Notes under the pieces: generated by a model
Told to the model about the DNA's origin: nothing
The model's database searches: none
What the model saw: the letters and a program-made list of their open reading frames with translations, nothing else
Shown: positions 1 to 6,915 of the stretch, piece by piece
How the letters are laid out: every line of letters begins with the position of its first letter
Numbering within the stretch: the stretch's first letter is position 1
Made by a program: the position numbers and the translations under genes
From: Marinospirillum sp.
GTDB lineage: Bacteria > Pseudomonadota > Gammaproteobacteria > Pseudomonadales > Halomonadaceae
Direction of reading: 5' to 3'
Assembly: GCA_007119985.1 (NCBI GenBank)
Contig: SKOQ01000193.1
Coordinates: forward strand, 1-12,439
DNA: 12,439 nucleotides

Positions 1-2324
1 AAGTAGCCCTGAAAATGGCGGCAACCGAGTTCTTGCAGCAAATCTCGCTGCTCTTGGGTTTCAACACCCTCGGCCAAAATATCCAGACAAAAGGCTTCAC
101 CCAAGGACACGACACTCTTCACTATCGCGGCATCAAACGAGTCTTTTTTGAGGTGGCGTACAAAGGTTTGGTCAATTTTAATCTGATTGATGGGGAGAGA
201 GCGTAGATAGCTGAGTGAAGAATAGCCAGTGCCAAAGTCATCCAAAGAAAGGCTGATCCCCATAGCTTTGAGTCCTTGCATTTTCGCGATGGTTGCATCG
301 AGATCTTGAACCAAAACGGCCTCAGTGAGTTCGAGTTTGAGTTTCTTCGGATCGGCTTGAGTGGCCTGCAAACACTGGCTGACTTGATCCACAAAATCAT
401 CCTGCTGAAACTGCAAGGCACTGACATTCACAGCCAGCATCCAGGTGGCACAAGCTGGCTGCTGCTGCCAAAGAGCCAACTCAGTGCAGCCTTGGTGGAG
501 CACCCAGTTGCCTAGGGGCAAAATCAGCCGTGAGCGCTCAGCAACGGGAATGAACTCTGCTGGTGAGATCAGCCCTTTTTGTGGATGCCGCCAGCGCAAT
601 AAGGCTTCAGCGCCTGTAATCTCCCCCTGATCATTGCACTGTATTTGATAATGGAGTTCAAATTGCTGCTCCTGCAATGCTTGAACCATCTCCTGCTGCA
701 TTTCTAAATAAGCGTGAACGAGATGCTGGGCTTGGGCATCAAAGAAGCAGGGGTGGTGCTCCTGCGATAACTTGGCCTGCTGGAGTGCAATTTCAGCCTG
801 TTTAATGAGTTCGCTGGCATCTTGCTGTTGGTCTTGTAGCAAAACGATGCCGACACGAACAGTTGAGTGAACTTGTCTGGTTTCCAGTTGGTAAGGGGCT
901 TGTAGAAAATCCTGTAGCTGTACGGCCTTTTCTTTGGCCAGCAGTGTTGCGGATTCGAGTGTGGGGCCCAGTTGTTCCTGTAAGGTCAGAAACAGATCAT
1001 CCCCAAGACGCCCAATGCGTGCCTCCTCGCCCCAGAAATGACGTAAGCGTCTGGCCATCTGTTTAAGCAGCTGATCACCTATGTCATATCCATAGCTTTC
1101 ATTGATCAGCTTGAAATTGCTCAGATCAAAACACAGCAGGGCAGCAAAGTCGCACTTTTCAGTCGGCTGATTTAAAAAGTCATCCAGTCTTTGTGTCATC
1201 AAACGGCGATTGGCCAAGCCGGTGAGCGGGTCATAGAATCCAAGGTATTCGGCTTCTGCTTGGGCTGCTTTGAGCGCGGTGAGGTCAACAAAACTGCCGA
1301 CATAATAAGCCACCTCGCCCTGCTGATTCAGTACGGCCTGAATGGTCAGGCGTTCTGGATACACCTGCCCATTTTTATGGCGGTTCCAGACTTCGCCTTC
1401 CCAACGCTGCCTTTCCTGCAAGGTTTGCCACATCTTCTGATAAAAGTCCTTGGCATGGCGACCTGAACGCAAGAGCGCGGGCGTGGCACCACTGACCTCC
1501 TCAAAGCGATAACCAGTGATAGCGGTAAAGGCTTGATTCACTCGCAGTATTTTTTGATCCGCATCCGTAATCATCATGCCGGATGGGGTTTCAAAAGCGA
1601 CTGCGGCGACCCTTAAATCTTCATGCGCGGCCTGGATACGATCCAGCATGCGATTGACTTCATGATAGAGGCGTCCAAATTCATTGTTTTCTAACCATTG
1701 AGGGCGCTCTTTTGCACGTGTTAGATCCTGAGTCTGCTCAAAAAAATGCACCAGTCGTAAAATCGGTGTCGTGAAGTAGGCCGCAAACAAGCTGGCAAGA
1801 AGATAAGAAAACAGCAGCATGCCCAAGGCGATTCCACTCAGGATGGGTGCATCCTTCAATAAGCGCTCCTGCACGCTCGGCTTATGGAAACTGAGCCAGG
1901 CTTCTCCAAGGGGGCGCTGTCCAAAGGCAAGAGGTTGATAAAAGCTCAGTCGATTGCTGGCCTCCACAGAGGTGGTCTGCGGCCGACTGGCAGGAGGCAG
2001 CGCTGGAGTTGAGTCGTCGGCGAGATATTGGAATAAGGGGCGTTGCTGGCGATCATAAATAATCGCCGCCTGCAGCAGTGTAAAGGAGCTGAGTTTGATA
2101 TGAATATCGGTGGCGACGCGTACATCGTCTTGCAAAATCAGGCGTGCAAAGTCTTCGCTCAGTAACTGGGCCAAAATACTCGCCTGCTGCCGAGTTTGTT
2201 GCTCCTGCGTCCACAGTGTCCAGCTCAGAAAAGTGCCATAGCCAAGCAAACCCGTGGTGAAGGTCACCAGTAGAATCAGTAGGCTCAGGCGCTTTTGGAT
2301 AGATCTTTGCCAGACAGTTTGCAT
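1..2324 (-). CDS. Membrane PAS-GGDEF-EAL protein, probable c-di-GMP phosphodiesterase (3' end outside window)
   Basis: The reading frame is open from an ATG at 2324-2322 to the window edge: 774 residues, with the C-terminus cut off. TM1 (about 13-35) and TM2 (about 160-183) flank an extracytoplasmic segment resembling the CHASE8 sensors of YfiN-type proteins. A short HAMP-like linker follows, then PAS (about 234-356), GGDEF (about 360-525) and EAL (from about 545). The GGDEF motif reads GDDLF (441-445); the second Gly and the catalytic Glu are replaced, and the RxxD inhibitory site is absent, so cyclase activity is unlikely. The EAL side keeps EALLRW (573-578), VNVSALQF, ELTEA, DDFGTGYSSL (from 695), IKID, AEGVE and the final FQGY, as active phosphodiesterases do. 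The inferred role is c-di-GMP hydrolysis at the inner membrane in response to a periplasmic or PAS-sensed cue. The start lies 7 nt after the rhodanese stop, so the two are probably co-transcribed. Confidence 0.9.
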   Translation of the reverse strand, partial: MQTVWQRSIQKRLSLLILLVTFTTGLLGYGTFLSWTLWTQEQQTRQQASILAQLLSEDFARLILQDDVRVATDIHIKLSSFTLLQAAIIYDRQQRPLFQYLADDSTPALPPASRPQTTSVEASNRLSFYQPLAFGQRPLGEAWLSFHKPSVQERLLKDAPILSGIALGMLLFSYLLASLFAAYFTTPILRLVHFFEQTQDLTRAKERPQWLENNEFGRLYHEVNRMLDRIQAAHEDLRVAAVAFETPSGMMITDADQKILRVNQAFTAITGYRFEEVSGATPALLRSGRHAKDFYQKMWQTLQERQRWEGEVWNRHKNGQVYPERLTIQAVLNQQGEVAYYVGSFVDLTALKAAQAEAEYLGFYDPLTGLANRRLMTQRLDDFLNQPTEKCDFAALLCFDLSNFKLINESYGYDIGDQLLKQMARRLRHFWGEEARIGRLGDDLFLTLQEQLGPTLESATLLAKEKAVQLQDFLQAPYQLETRQVHSTVRVGIVLLQDQQQDASELIKQAEIALQQAKLSQEHHPCFFDAQAQHLVHAYLEMQQEMVQALQEQQFELHYQIQCNDQGEITGAEALLRWRHPQKGLISPAEFIPVAERSRLILPLGNWVLHQGCTELALWQQQPACATWMLAVNVSALQFQQDDFVDQVSQCLQATQADPKKLKLELTEAVLVQDLDATIAKMQGLKAMGISLSLDDFGTGYSSLSYLRSLPINQIKIDQTFVRHLKKDSFDAAIVKSVVSLGEAFCLDILAEGVETQEQRDLLQELGCRHFQGY

Positions 2325-2331
2325 GATCAGC

Positions 2332-3195
2332 CTAGTGTGGAGGTTGGCGTGATGGGTTGACCTTGGGCAGGCTCAGATCATTGCCCCACTCAGACCAGGA
2401 ACCCTCATAAACAGCGACCTGATAGCCTAAGGCTTGCAACACCACATAATTGACTGCTGCTTGGGCGGAGCCAGTGCAGTAAAGAATAATGTTTTGATCC
2501 TTCGGCAGGCCTTCATAAACGCTGGCCATGCTGCTCAGATCACGCAGTCGATAAATACCTTCGACTTCTTCACGATTTTGCGTCCAGGGGAAATGCTGAG
2601 CGGTGGGGATATGCCCAGCACGTCGTGCGCCACCCGATTCCAGACCCAGGTAGTGGGCCTCAGTGCGTCCATCCAGAATGGGTTGATAGCCGATCGCAGC
2701 CAGAACACTGAGCTTAGTGGCCAGGCGTCGTTCATCAATACGTGGAATAAACTGGCGTGCTGTTGGCGGTTGCGGCTCTTGGCTGATAGGAAGCAGGCCT
2801 GGCTCCCAGTGGCCCCAAGCCGTATCGAGGAAATACACTTGCTGATGCCCAAGAAATTCCAGTATCCAATAAAGCCGCGCTGCCCAGATAAAGTCTTGAT
2901 TGCCCACCACCAGCACTGGGCGCTGATGATCAATACCGACAGCACCCAGCAGACCTTGGAGCTCACTTAATGGCGGCAATAAGAAGTGTTCAGCGAACAG
3001 GCTCATCGGCGGCAGGTTAGCCGAGCCAAGAATATGACCGGCAAGAAACTCTTCTGGTTCACGCACATCAATGACGAGCAGGTTGTCATGACCGAGTTGG
3101 TTTTTGAGCCAGGTTGGATCAACAATTGTCGCCTGCACAGCGCAGGTCCAACCGAGCAGTATCACCAATAAAAGGCAGGCAAGTCTTGTGTTCAT
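2332..3195 (-). CDS. Exported tandem-domain rhodanese (thiosulfate/3-mercaptopyruvate sulfurtransferase family)
   Basis: The product has 287 aa, typical of two-domain sulfurtransferases. Residues 1-22 form a signal peptide (MNTR, hydrophobic core, cleavage likely after VQA), so the enzyme should act in the periplasm. The N-terminal rhodanese domain (about 25-135; VIDVREPEEF, AGHILGSANLP) has no active-site Cys, as is usual for the structural half. The C-terminal domain (about 150-275) has ILDGRTEAHY, RRAGHIPTAQHFPW and the catalytic loop YCTGSAQAA with Cys240, then YEGSWSEWG. The family moves sulfane sulfur from a donor such as thiosulfate or mercaptopyruvate to a thiophilic acceptor. The CTGSAQ loop matches neither the classic CRKGVT-type nor the CGSGVT-type, so the donor cannot be assigned. 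The gene precedes the GGDEF-EAL gene by 7 nt. GAGGGG about 10 nt upstream serves as the ribosome-binding site. Confidence 0.9.
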   Translation of the reverse strand: MNTRLACLLLVILLGWTCAVQATIVDPTWLKNQLGHDNLLVIDVREPEEFLAGHILGSANLPPMSLFAEHFLLPPLSELQGLLGAVGIDHQRPVLVVGNQDFIWAARLYWILEFLGHQQVYFLDTAWGHWEPGLLPISQEPQPPTARQFIPRIDERRLATKLSVLAAIGYQPILDGRTEAHYLGLESGGARRAGHIPTAQHFPWTQNREEVEGIYRLRDLSSMASVYEGLPKDQNIILYCTGSAQAAVNYVVLQALGYQVAVYEGSWSEWGNDLSLPKVNPSRQPPH

Positions 3196-3301
3196 CCGTG
3201 TTGGCCCCTCAAAGAAGTAGGGCTTTGACTATAAATGAACCTTTGAGAATTGATATGATGTAGATAGGGTTTTATTCTTTTTGTATGCGGTTTGGAAGAA
3301 G

Positions 3302-3338
3302 GCAGTCACACCCAGCGGCCTGATGAGGGTGTGACTGC
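3302..3338 (-). terminator. 12-bp perfect hairpin after the MCP gene, possible terminator
   Basis: GCAGTCACACCC (3302-3313) and GGGTGTGACTGC (3327-3338) are exact reverse complements around a 13-nt loop. The hairpin begins 10 nt past the MCP stop in the direction of MCP transcription. What follows on that strand is CTTCTTCC rather than a clean U tract, so it may be a weak intrinsic terminator or a 3'-end stabilising stem. It separates the MCP gene from the rhodanese unit. Confidence 0.55.
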
Positions 3339-3348
3339 TGTGCCTTGT

Positions 3349-5262
3349 TTAAACCTTAAAGCGTCCAACACGTTCTTGGAGATCGCTGGCCAGCTGTGCC
3401 AGTTCATCACTGGCGGTGGCGATATGCTGAGAGCCGCTAGAAAGCAGCTCGATCCCTGAGTGGATACGCGCCAGAGTTTGGTTCACATCGTCGGCTGTTG
3501 CTGATTGTTCCTCAGTGGCACTGGCAATCTGGGTGTTCATATCATTGATCAGCTGAACCGCTTGAGAGATGGTCTTCAGTTTCTGTGCGGCTTCCTGTGC
3601 CCAATCGACGACTTCATTGGCCTTATGATAGCCACGGTCCATCACTTGTGTGGCTTGACGTGAGACCTTCTGCAAGCGCTCAATCATATTGCCGATCTCT
3701 TCCGTTGAGGATTGGGTTCGTGTCGCGAGATTACGCACTTCATCCGCCACAACGGCAAAGCCGCGTCCTTGTTCGCCAGCGCGAGCGGCCTCAATTGCGG
3801 CATTCAATGCGAGCAGGTTCGTCTGTTCGGCGATGCCGCAAATGACATCGAGGACTTGGCTAATGGCATCGGTATCCTTTTGCAGCTGTTGAATCACTTC
3901 AGCGGCCTGTTTCACTTCATTCGCCAGTAGGCCGACTTCATCCGCTGTTTTATCCACCACCTGTTCGCCTTCTTGCGCGGATTGGCTGGAAACCTGCGCT
4001 GAGTCAGCCGCCTGTGCCGCATTGCCGGCAACCTGCATCACAGCGGCGGCCATTTGCGTCATCGCAGCAGCAGCTTGATCGGTTTCATGCTGTTGGATAT
4101 CCACCTGCTGATTGGCCTCACGGCTAGATGCAGCCAGTTCTTCTGCGGCGGCGCCAAGTTGAATCGAGGCTTGCTGCACCTGTTGCACCAGTGTGTGGAT
4201 ACCACCAACAAAGTGATTAAAGCTACGGGCCAGATCACCGAGCTCATCGTAACGGCTTTCATCTAGGCGCTGTGTTAGATCACCATCTCCGGCGGCGATT
4301 TGATCCAGTGCTGCGCGCGTTGTGGCAATTGGCGCAACGATGAGGCGTGCTGTCAGGACGACGAGAGCAAGCAAGAGGGCAAGAGTTAAGGCGAAAGCAA
4401 GGAGCAAAGAAAAACGCAAATTCAGCGCGGTCGCCATGACCTCGTCATAAGGCAAGGCAACGGCGAGCGACCAGCCGGGTGTCTGCTCGACAGGTGTATA
4501 GGCCACAATAGAGGCGATGCGCCCATCCAGAGCGACCTCTCCCACACCTTGATGGCCGGCCACCATTTGTTGCGCAAGCTGTCGGTAGGCAGGGAGTGTT
4601 GATTCTTGTGCATTGTCACTCATCCGCCGCGCGACATCAGGGTGGGCAATATAGACACCGCGTGAATCCAGTAGCCAAGCGGTGGATTGCGCGCTAGATA
4701 CACTATCGACCAGCTGCGTAAGGGTGTCGAGGGTCACTGTTGCGGCAAGCAATCCCTTCACTTGTCCAGAAGCATCCGTGACCACCTGTGCCAAAACCAC
4801 GATGGCATTGCCTGAACTACCGGAATAGAGAGGGTCACTCACCAAACTGGTGGCTGTTTGTTGCACCACCAGCTGTTGAAAGTAGCCACGGTTCGCGCGA
4901 CTTGCGATCAGGCCATGATGATGGTGCGCCTCGCCTTCAAGATCGACAAAAAACAGCACTTCAAACTCGCGGCTCATGTGCTGGCCATATTGTTGCACGA
5001 AATCAAAAATCTCGTCCGTGCTGCCATTTTTAAGCGTGGCGGTATTGGCGAGGGTTTGGATCACCGTCATTTTTGAATCCACCCAAGCACTGACCAGTTG
5101 CGCATTACTCTGTGCATTTAAGTGAGCGCTTTCTTCACCCAGTAGGGTGACTTGCTGGCTTACTTGTCGAATGACGATAAAGGCCACCAGCAATAAGCAG
5201 AGCGCCAAGGGTAAGCCAAAAGTGAGCAAAAGCCGGGGGCCCATCTTGAGTTTTTTGAGCAT
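3349..5262 (-). CDS. Methyl-accepting chemotaxis protein with dCache sensor
   Basis: The product has 637 aa. TM1 (about 11-32) and TM2 (about 284-306) bracket a periplasmic dCache-type sensor; NRGYFQQ at 124-130, SDPLYSGSSGNA at 142-153 and the second lobe WLLDSRGVYIAHPD are typical of the fold. HAMP follows (about 305-356; PIATTRAALDQIAAGDGDL). The cytoplasmic coiled coil runs about 365-637, with the invariant hairpin tip EQTNLLALNAAIEAARAGEQ (479-498) and GRGFAVVADEVRNLA (499-513), which contacts CheA/CheW. There is no C-terminal CheR/CheB pentapeptide. An unusual His run, HHHH at 113-116, lies in the sensor. The protein should report a small ligand to the flagellar chemotaxis pathway. The ligand is unknown; adjacency to dctBD suggests an organic acid, but this is inference. 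The gene is probably monocistronic, with 211 nt upstream and a hairpin downstream. The start is preceded by GAAGG. Confidence 0.96.
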   Translation of the reverse strand: MLKKLKMGPRLLLTFGLPLALCLLLVAFIVIRQVSQQVTLLGEESAHLNAQSNAQLVSAWVDSKMTVIQTLANTATLKNGSTDEIFDFVQQYGQHMSREFEVLFFVDLEGEAHHHHGLIASRANRGYFQQLVVQQTATSLVSDPLYSGSSGNAIVVLAQVVTDASGQVKGLLAATVTLDTLTQLVDSVSSAQSTAWLLDSRGVYIAHPDVARRMSDNAQESTLPAYRQLAQQMVAGHQGVGEVALDGRIASIVAYTPVEQTPGWSLAVALPYDEVMATALNLRFSLLLAFALTLALLLALVVLTARLIVAPIATTRAALDQIAAGDGDLTQRLDESRYDELGDLARSFNHFVGGIHTLVQQVQQASIQLGAAAEELAASSREANQQVDIQQHETDQAAAAMTQMAAAVMQVAGNAAQAADSAQVSSQSAQEGEQVVDKTADEVGLLANEVKQAAEVIQQLQKDTDAISQVLDVICGIAEQTNLLALNAAIEAARAGEQGRGFAVVADEVRNLATRTQSSTEEIGNMIERLQKVSRQATQVMDRGYHKANEVVDWAQEAAQKLKTISQAVQLINDMNTQIASATEEQSATADDVNQTLARIHSGIELLSSGSQHIATASDELAQLASDLQERVGRFKV

Positions 5263-5473
5263 AATGAAAGTGCCTTCGATCTATCCATTGAGATAACAAG
5301 CTGCTTGAAATCGGATCAGCAGAGTGTTTGCCTTATGACATAATAGTTTAAATAAAGAAGCTGGGTTGATGTGCTTTTAATTAATGATTTAACAGGTGAC
5401 TTGAGTCAGCAACTGAAGTCCATCCCTGATCACATCGGCTATAAGATAAATGCTGCGCTGCATAATAAGATTT
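5263..5473. other. Intergenic region between dctD and the MCP gene
   Basis: This 211-nt spacer is AT-richer than the flanking genes. It must hold the MCP promoter and the 3' end of the dctD transcript. I found no convincing intrinsic terminator with a U tract. I also found no good match to the flagellar sigma28 pattern (TAAA-N15-GCCGATAA): a GCCGATGT-like sequence is present near 5433 on the minus strand but has no TAAA at the right distance. Confidence 0.5.
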
Positions 5474-6832
5474 TTATAAATAATCCACTCTAGATAGACC
5501 GTATTTTTTGAGCTTGTCATACAAAGTCTTGCGTGGAATGTTTAGCTCTTCGAGCGCATTTTTAATCGAGCCACGATGCCGAGCCAGGGCTTGTTGAATC
5601 AGGCTCTTTTCAAAAAAATCGACCTGCTCAGGTAGGCTTAAGACGGGCTGGCTGGCATGGCCTGAGAGCAGGGCTTCTATTGCATAATCATAGCTGGCAC
5701 CAATCAGCACATAGCGTTCAGCCAGATTACGCAGTTCACGCACATTGCCCGGCCAGTTATGGCTCATCAGGACCGAGAGCTGCTCTGATTTGAGACTCGG
5801 TGCATCCAGCCCTGTCCGCGCGCTGGCGACGCTGGCAAAGTGTTGAAAGAGCAGTGGAATATCATCGCGCCGATCGCGCAAAGGAGGGATTTCCAGCGTG
5901 ACCACATTCAGGCGATAGTAGAGATCTTCACGAAAATCACCGGCTTCTGCAGCAGCTTTGAGATCAGTTTTGGTGGCGGCGAGGATACGTATATCCAGCT
6001 CAACCGGATGATTCGAGCCTAGTCTCTCTAGCTGGCGCTCTTGCAGCACACGCAGGAGTTTGACTTGTAAATTCAGCGGCATGGATTCGATCTCATCCAG
6101 AAACACCGTGCCGCCGTGGGCATGCTCAAACTTACCGATACGGCGCTTATGGGCTCCGGTGAAGGCACCAGGTTCATGGCCAAACAGCTCAGATTCAATC
6201 AGGCTTTCAGGTACGGCACCACAGTTGATCGCCACAAAGGGTTGTTCTGCGCGTGGACTGAGATCATGAATATAGCGCGCGAGGCGGTCTTTACCCGCTC
6301 CTGTTTCGCCCCAGAGCAGCAGATCCGTCTCGATTTTGGCCAGCTGGTGGGCCATTTCTAAGAGACGGATCATTACCGGCGCGCGGGAGAGAAGTCGCGG
6401 TCCTGGGACAGATTGCAATGCCAGCTCTTCTTTCAAATGGCGGTTTTCCAGCACGAGGCGGCGTTTATCCCAAGCGCGGCTGACCACATCCAGCAAGACT
6501 TCATGGTGAAAGGGCTTTTCGAGGAAGTCATAAGCCCCTTGACGCATGGCGCTGACAGCGGTGGAGATATCCCCGTGTCCGGTCATCAGAATCACGGGTA
6601 GCTCGGCATCCAGCGCCTTGATCTTTTGCAGAAAAGCCATGCCATCAAGATCTGGCATGCGAATATCACACAAGATGATGCCTGCCCAGTGTGGGTCCAG
6701 CTCGGCGAGTGCGTCTTGTGCCCGTGCAAAACAGGTGACTTGATGCCCTGCCAATACCAGTGTTTGCTGGAGGCTGAGGCGTAAATGAGGCTCATCGTCA
6801 ATAATAAAAATGGTCCAGTCAGCAGCTTGCAT
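5474..6832 (-). CDS. dctD: C4-dicarboxylate-type sigma54 response regulator DctD
   Basis: From the ATG at 6832 the product has 452 aa, the normal NtrC/DctD size. AAGG 9 nt upstream of that ATG supports this start; the frame stays open 76 codons further upstream, but that part overlaps dctB and looks non-coding. The receiver (about 6-120) has the acidic pair D12/D13, phosphoacceptor D56 (CDIRMPD), T84 and K107. The AAA+ domain (about 148-375) has Walker A GETGAGKD (175-182), the sigma54-contacting GAFTGA loop (222-227) and Walker B VFLDEI (243-248). A Fis-type helix-turn-helix closes the protein (about 418-446; GSIKNALEELNIPRKTLYDK). Once phosphorylated by the DctB upstream, it should remodel sigma54-RNA polymerase at C4-dicarboxylate transporter promoters. 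None of these promoters was found in the window. Confidence 0.93.
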   Translation of the reverse strand: MQAADWTIFIIDDEPHLRLSLQQTLVLAGHQVTCFARAQDALAELDPHWAGIILCDIRMPDLDGMAFLQKIKALDAELPVILMTGHGDISTAVSAMRQGAYDFLEKPFHHEVLLDVVSRAWDKRRLVLENRHLKEELALQSVPGPRLLSRAPVMIRLLEMAHQLAKIETDLLLWGETGAGKDRLARYIHDLSPRAEQPFVAINCGAVPESLIESELFGHEPGAFTGAHKRRIGKFEHAHGGTVFLDEIESMPLNLQVKLLRVLQERQLERLGSNHPVELDIRILAATKTDLKAAAEAGDFREDLYYRLNVVTLEIPPLRDRRDDIPLLFQHFASVASARTGLDAPSLKSEQLSVLMSHNWPGNVRELRNLAERYVLIGASYDYAIEALLSGHASQPVLSLPEQVDFFEKSLIQQALARHRGSIKNALEELNIPRKTLYDKLKKYGLSRVDYL

Positions 6833-6915
6833 GATGTTGATCCTTGCGTAGTCCGACGCAGTGTCTTGTTTTTGTTGTGATGGCGGTCTTGGGAGCAGGT
6901 AGTTTTGCCTCTGGT

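Noticed and set aside
2434..2970. 178-codon plus-strand open frame inside the rhodanese gene
   Set aside because: It is antisense to a clear two-domain rhodanese, with no ribosome-binding site or domain pattern.
5425..5445. Possible sigma28 flagellar promoter for the MCP
   Set aside because: A GCCGATGT-like -10 is present on the minus strand, but there is no TAAA-like -35 about 15 nt upstream.
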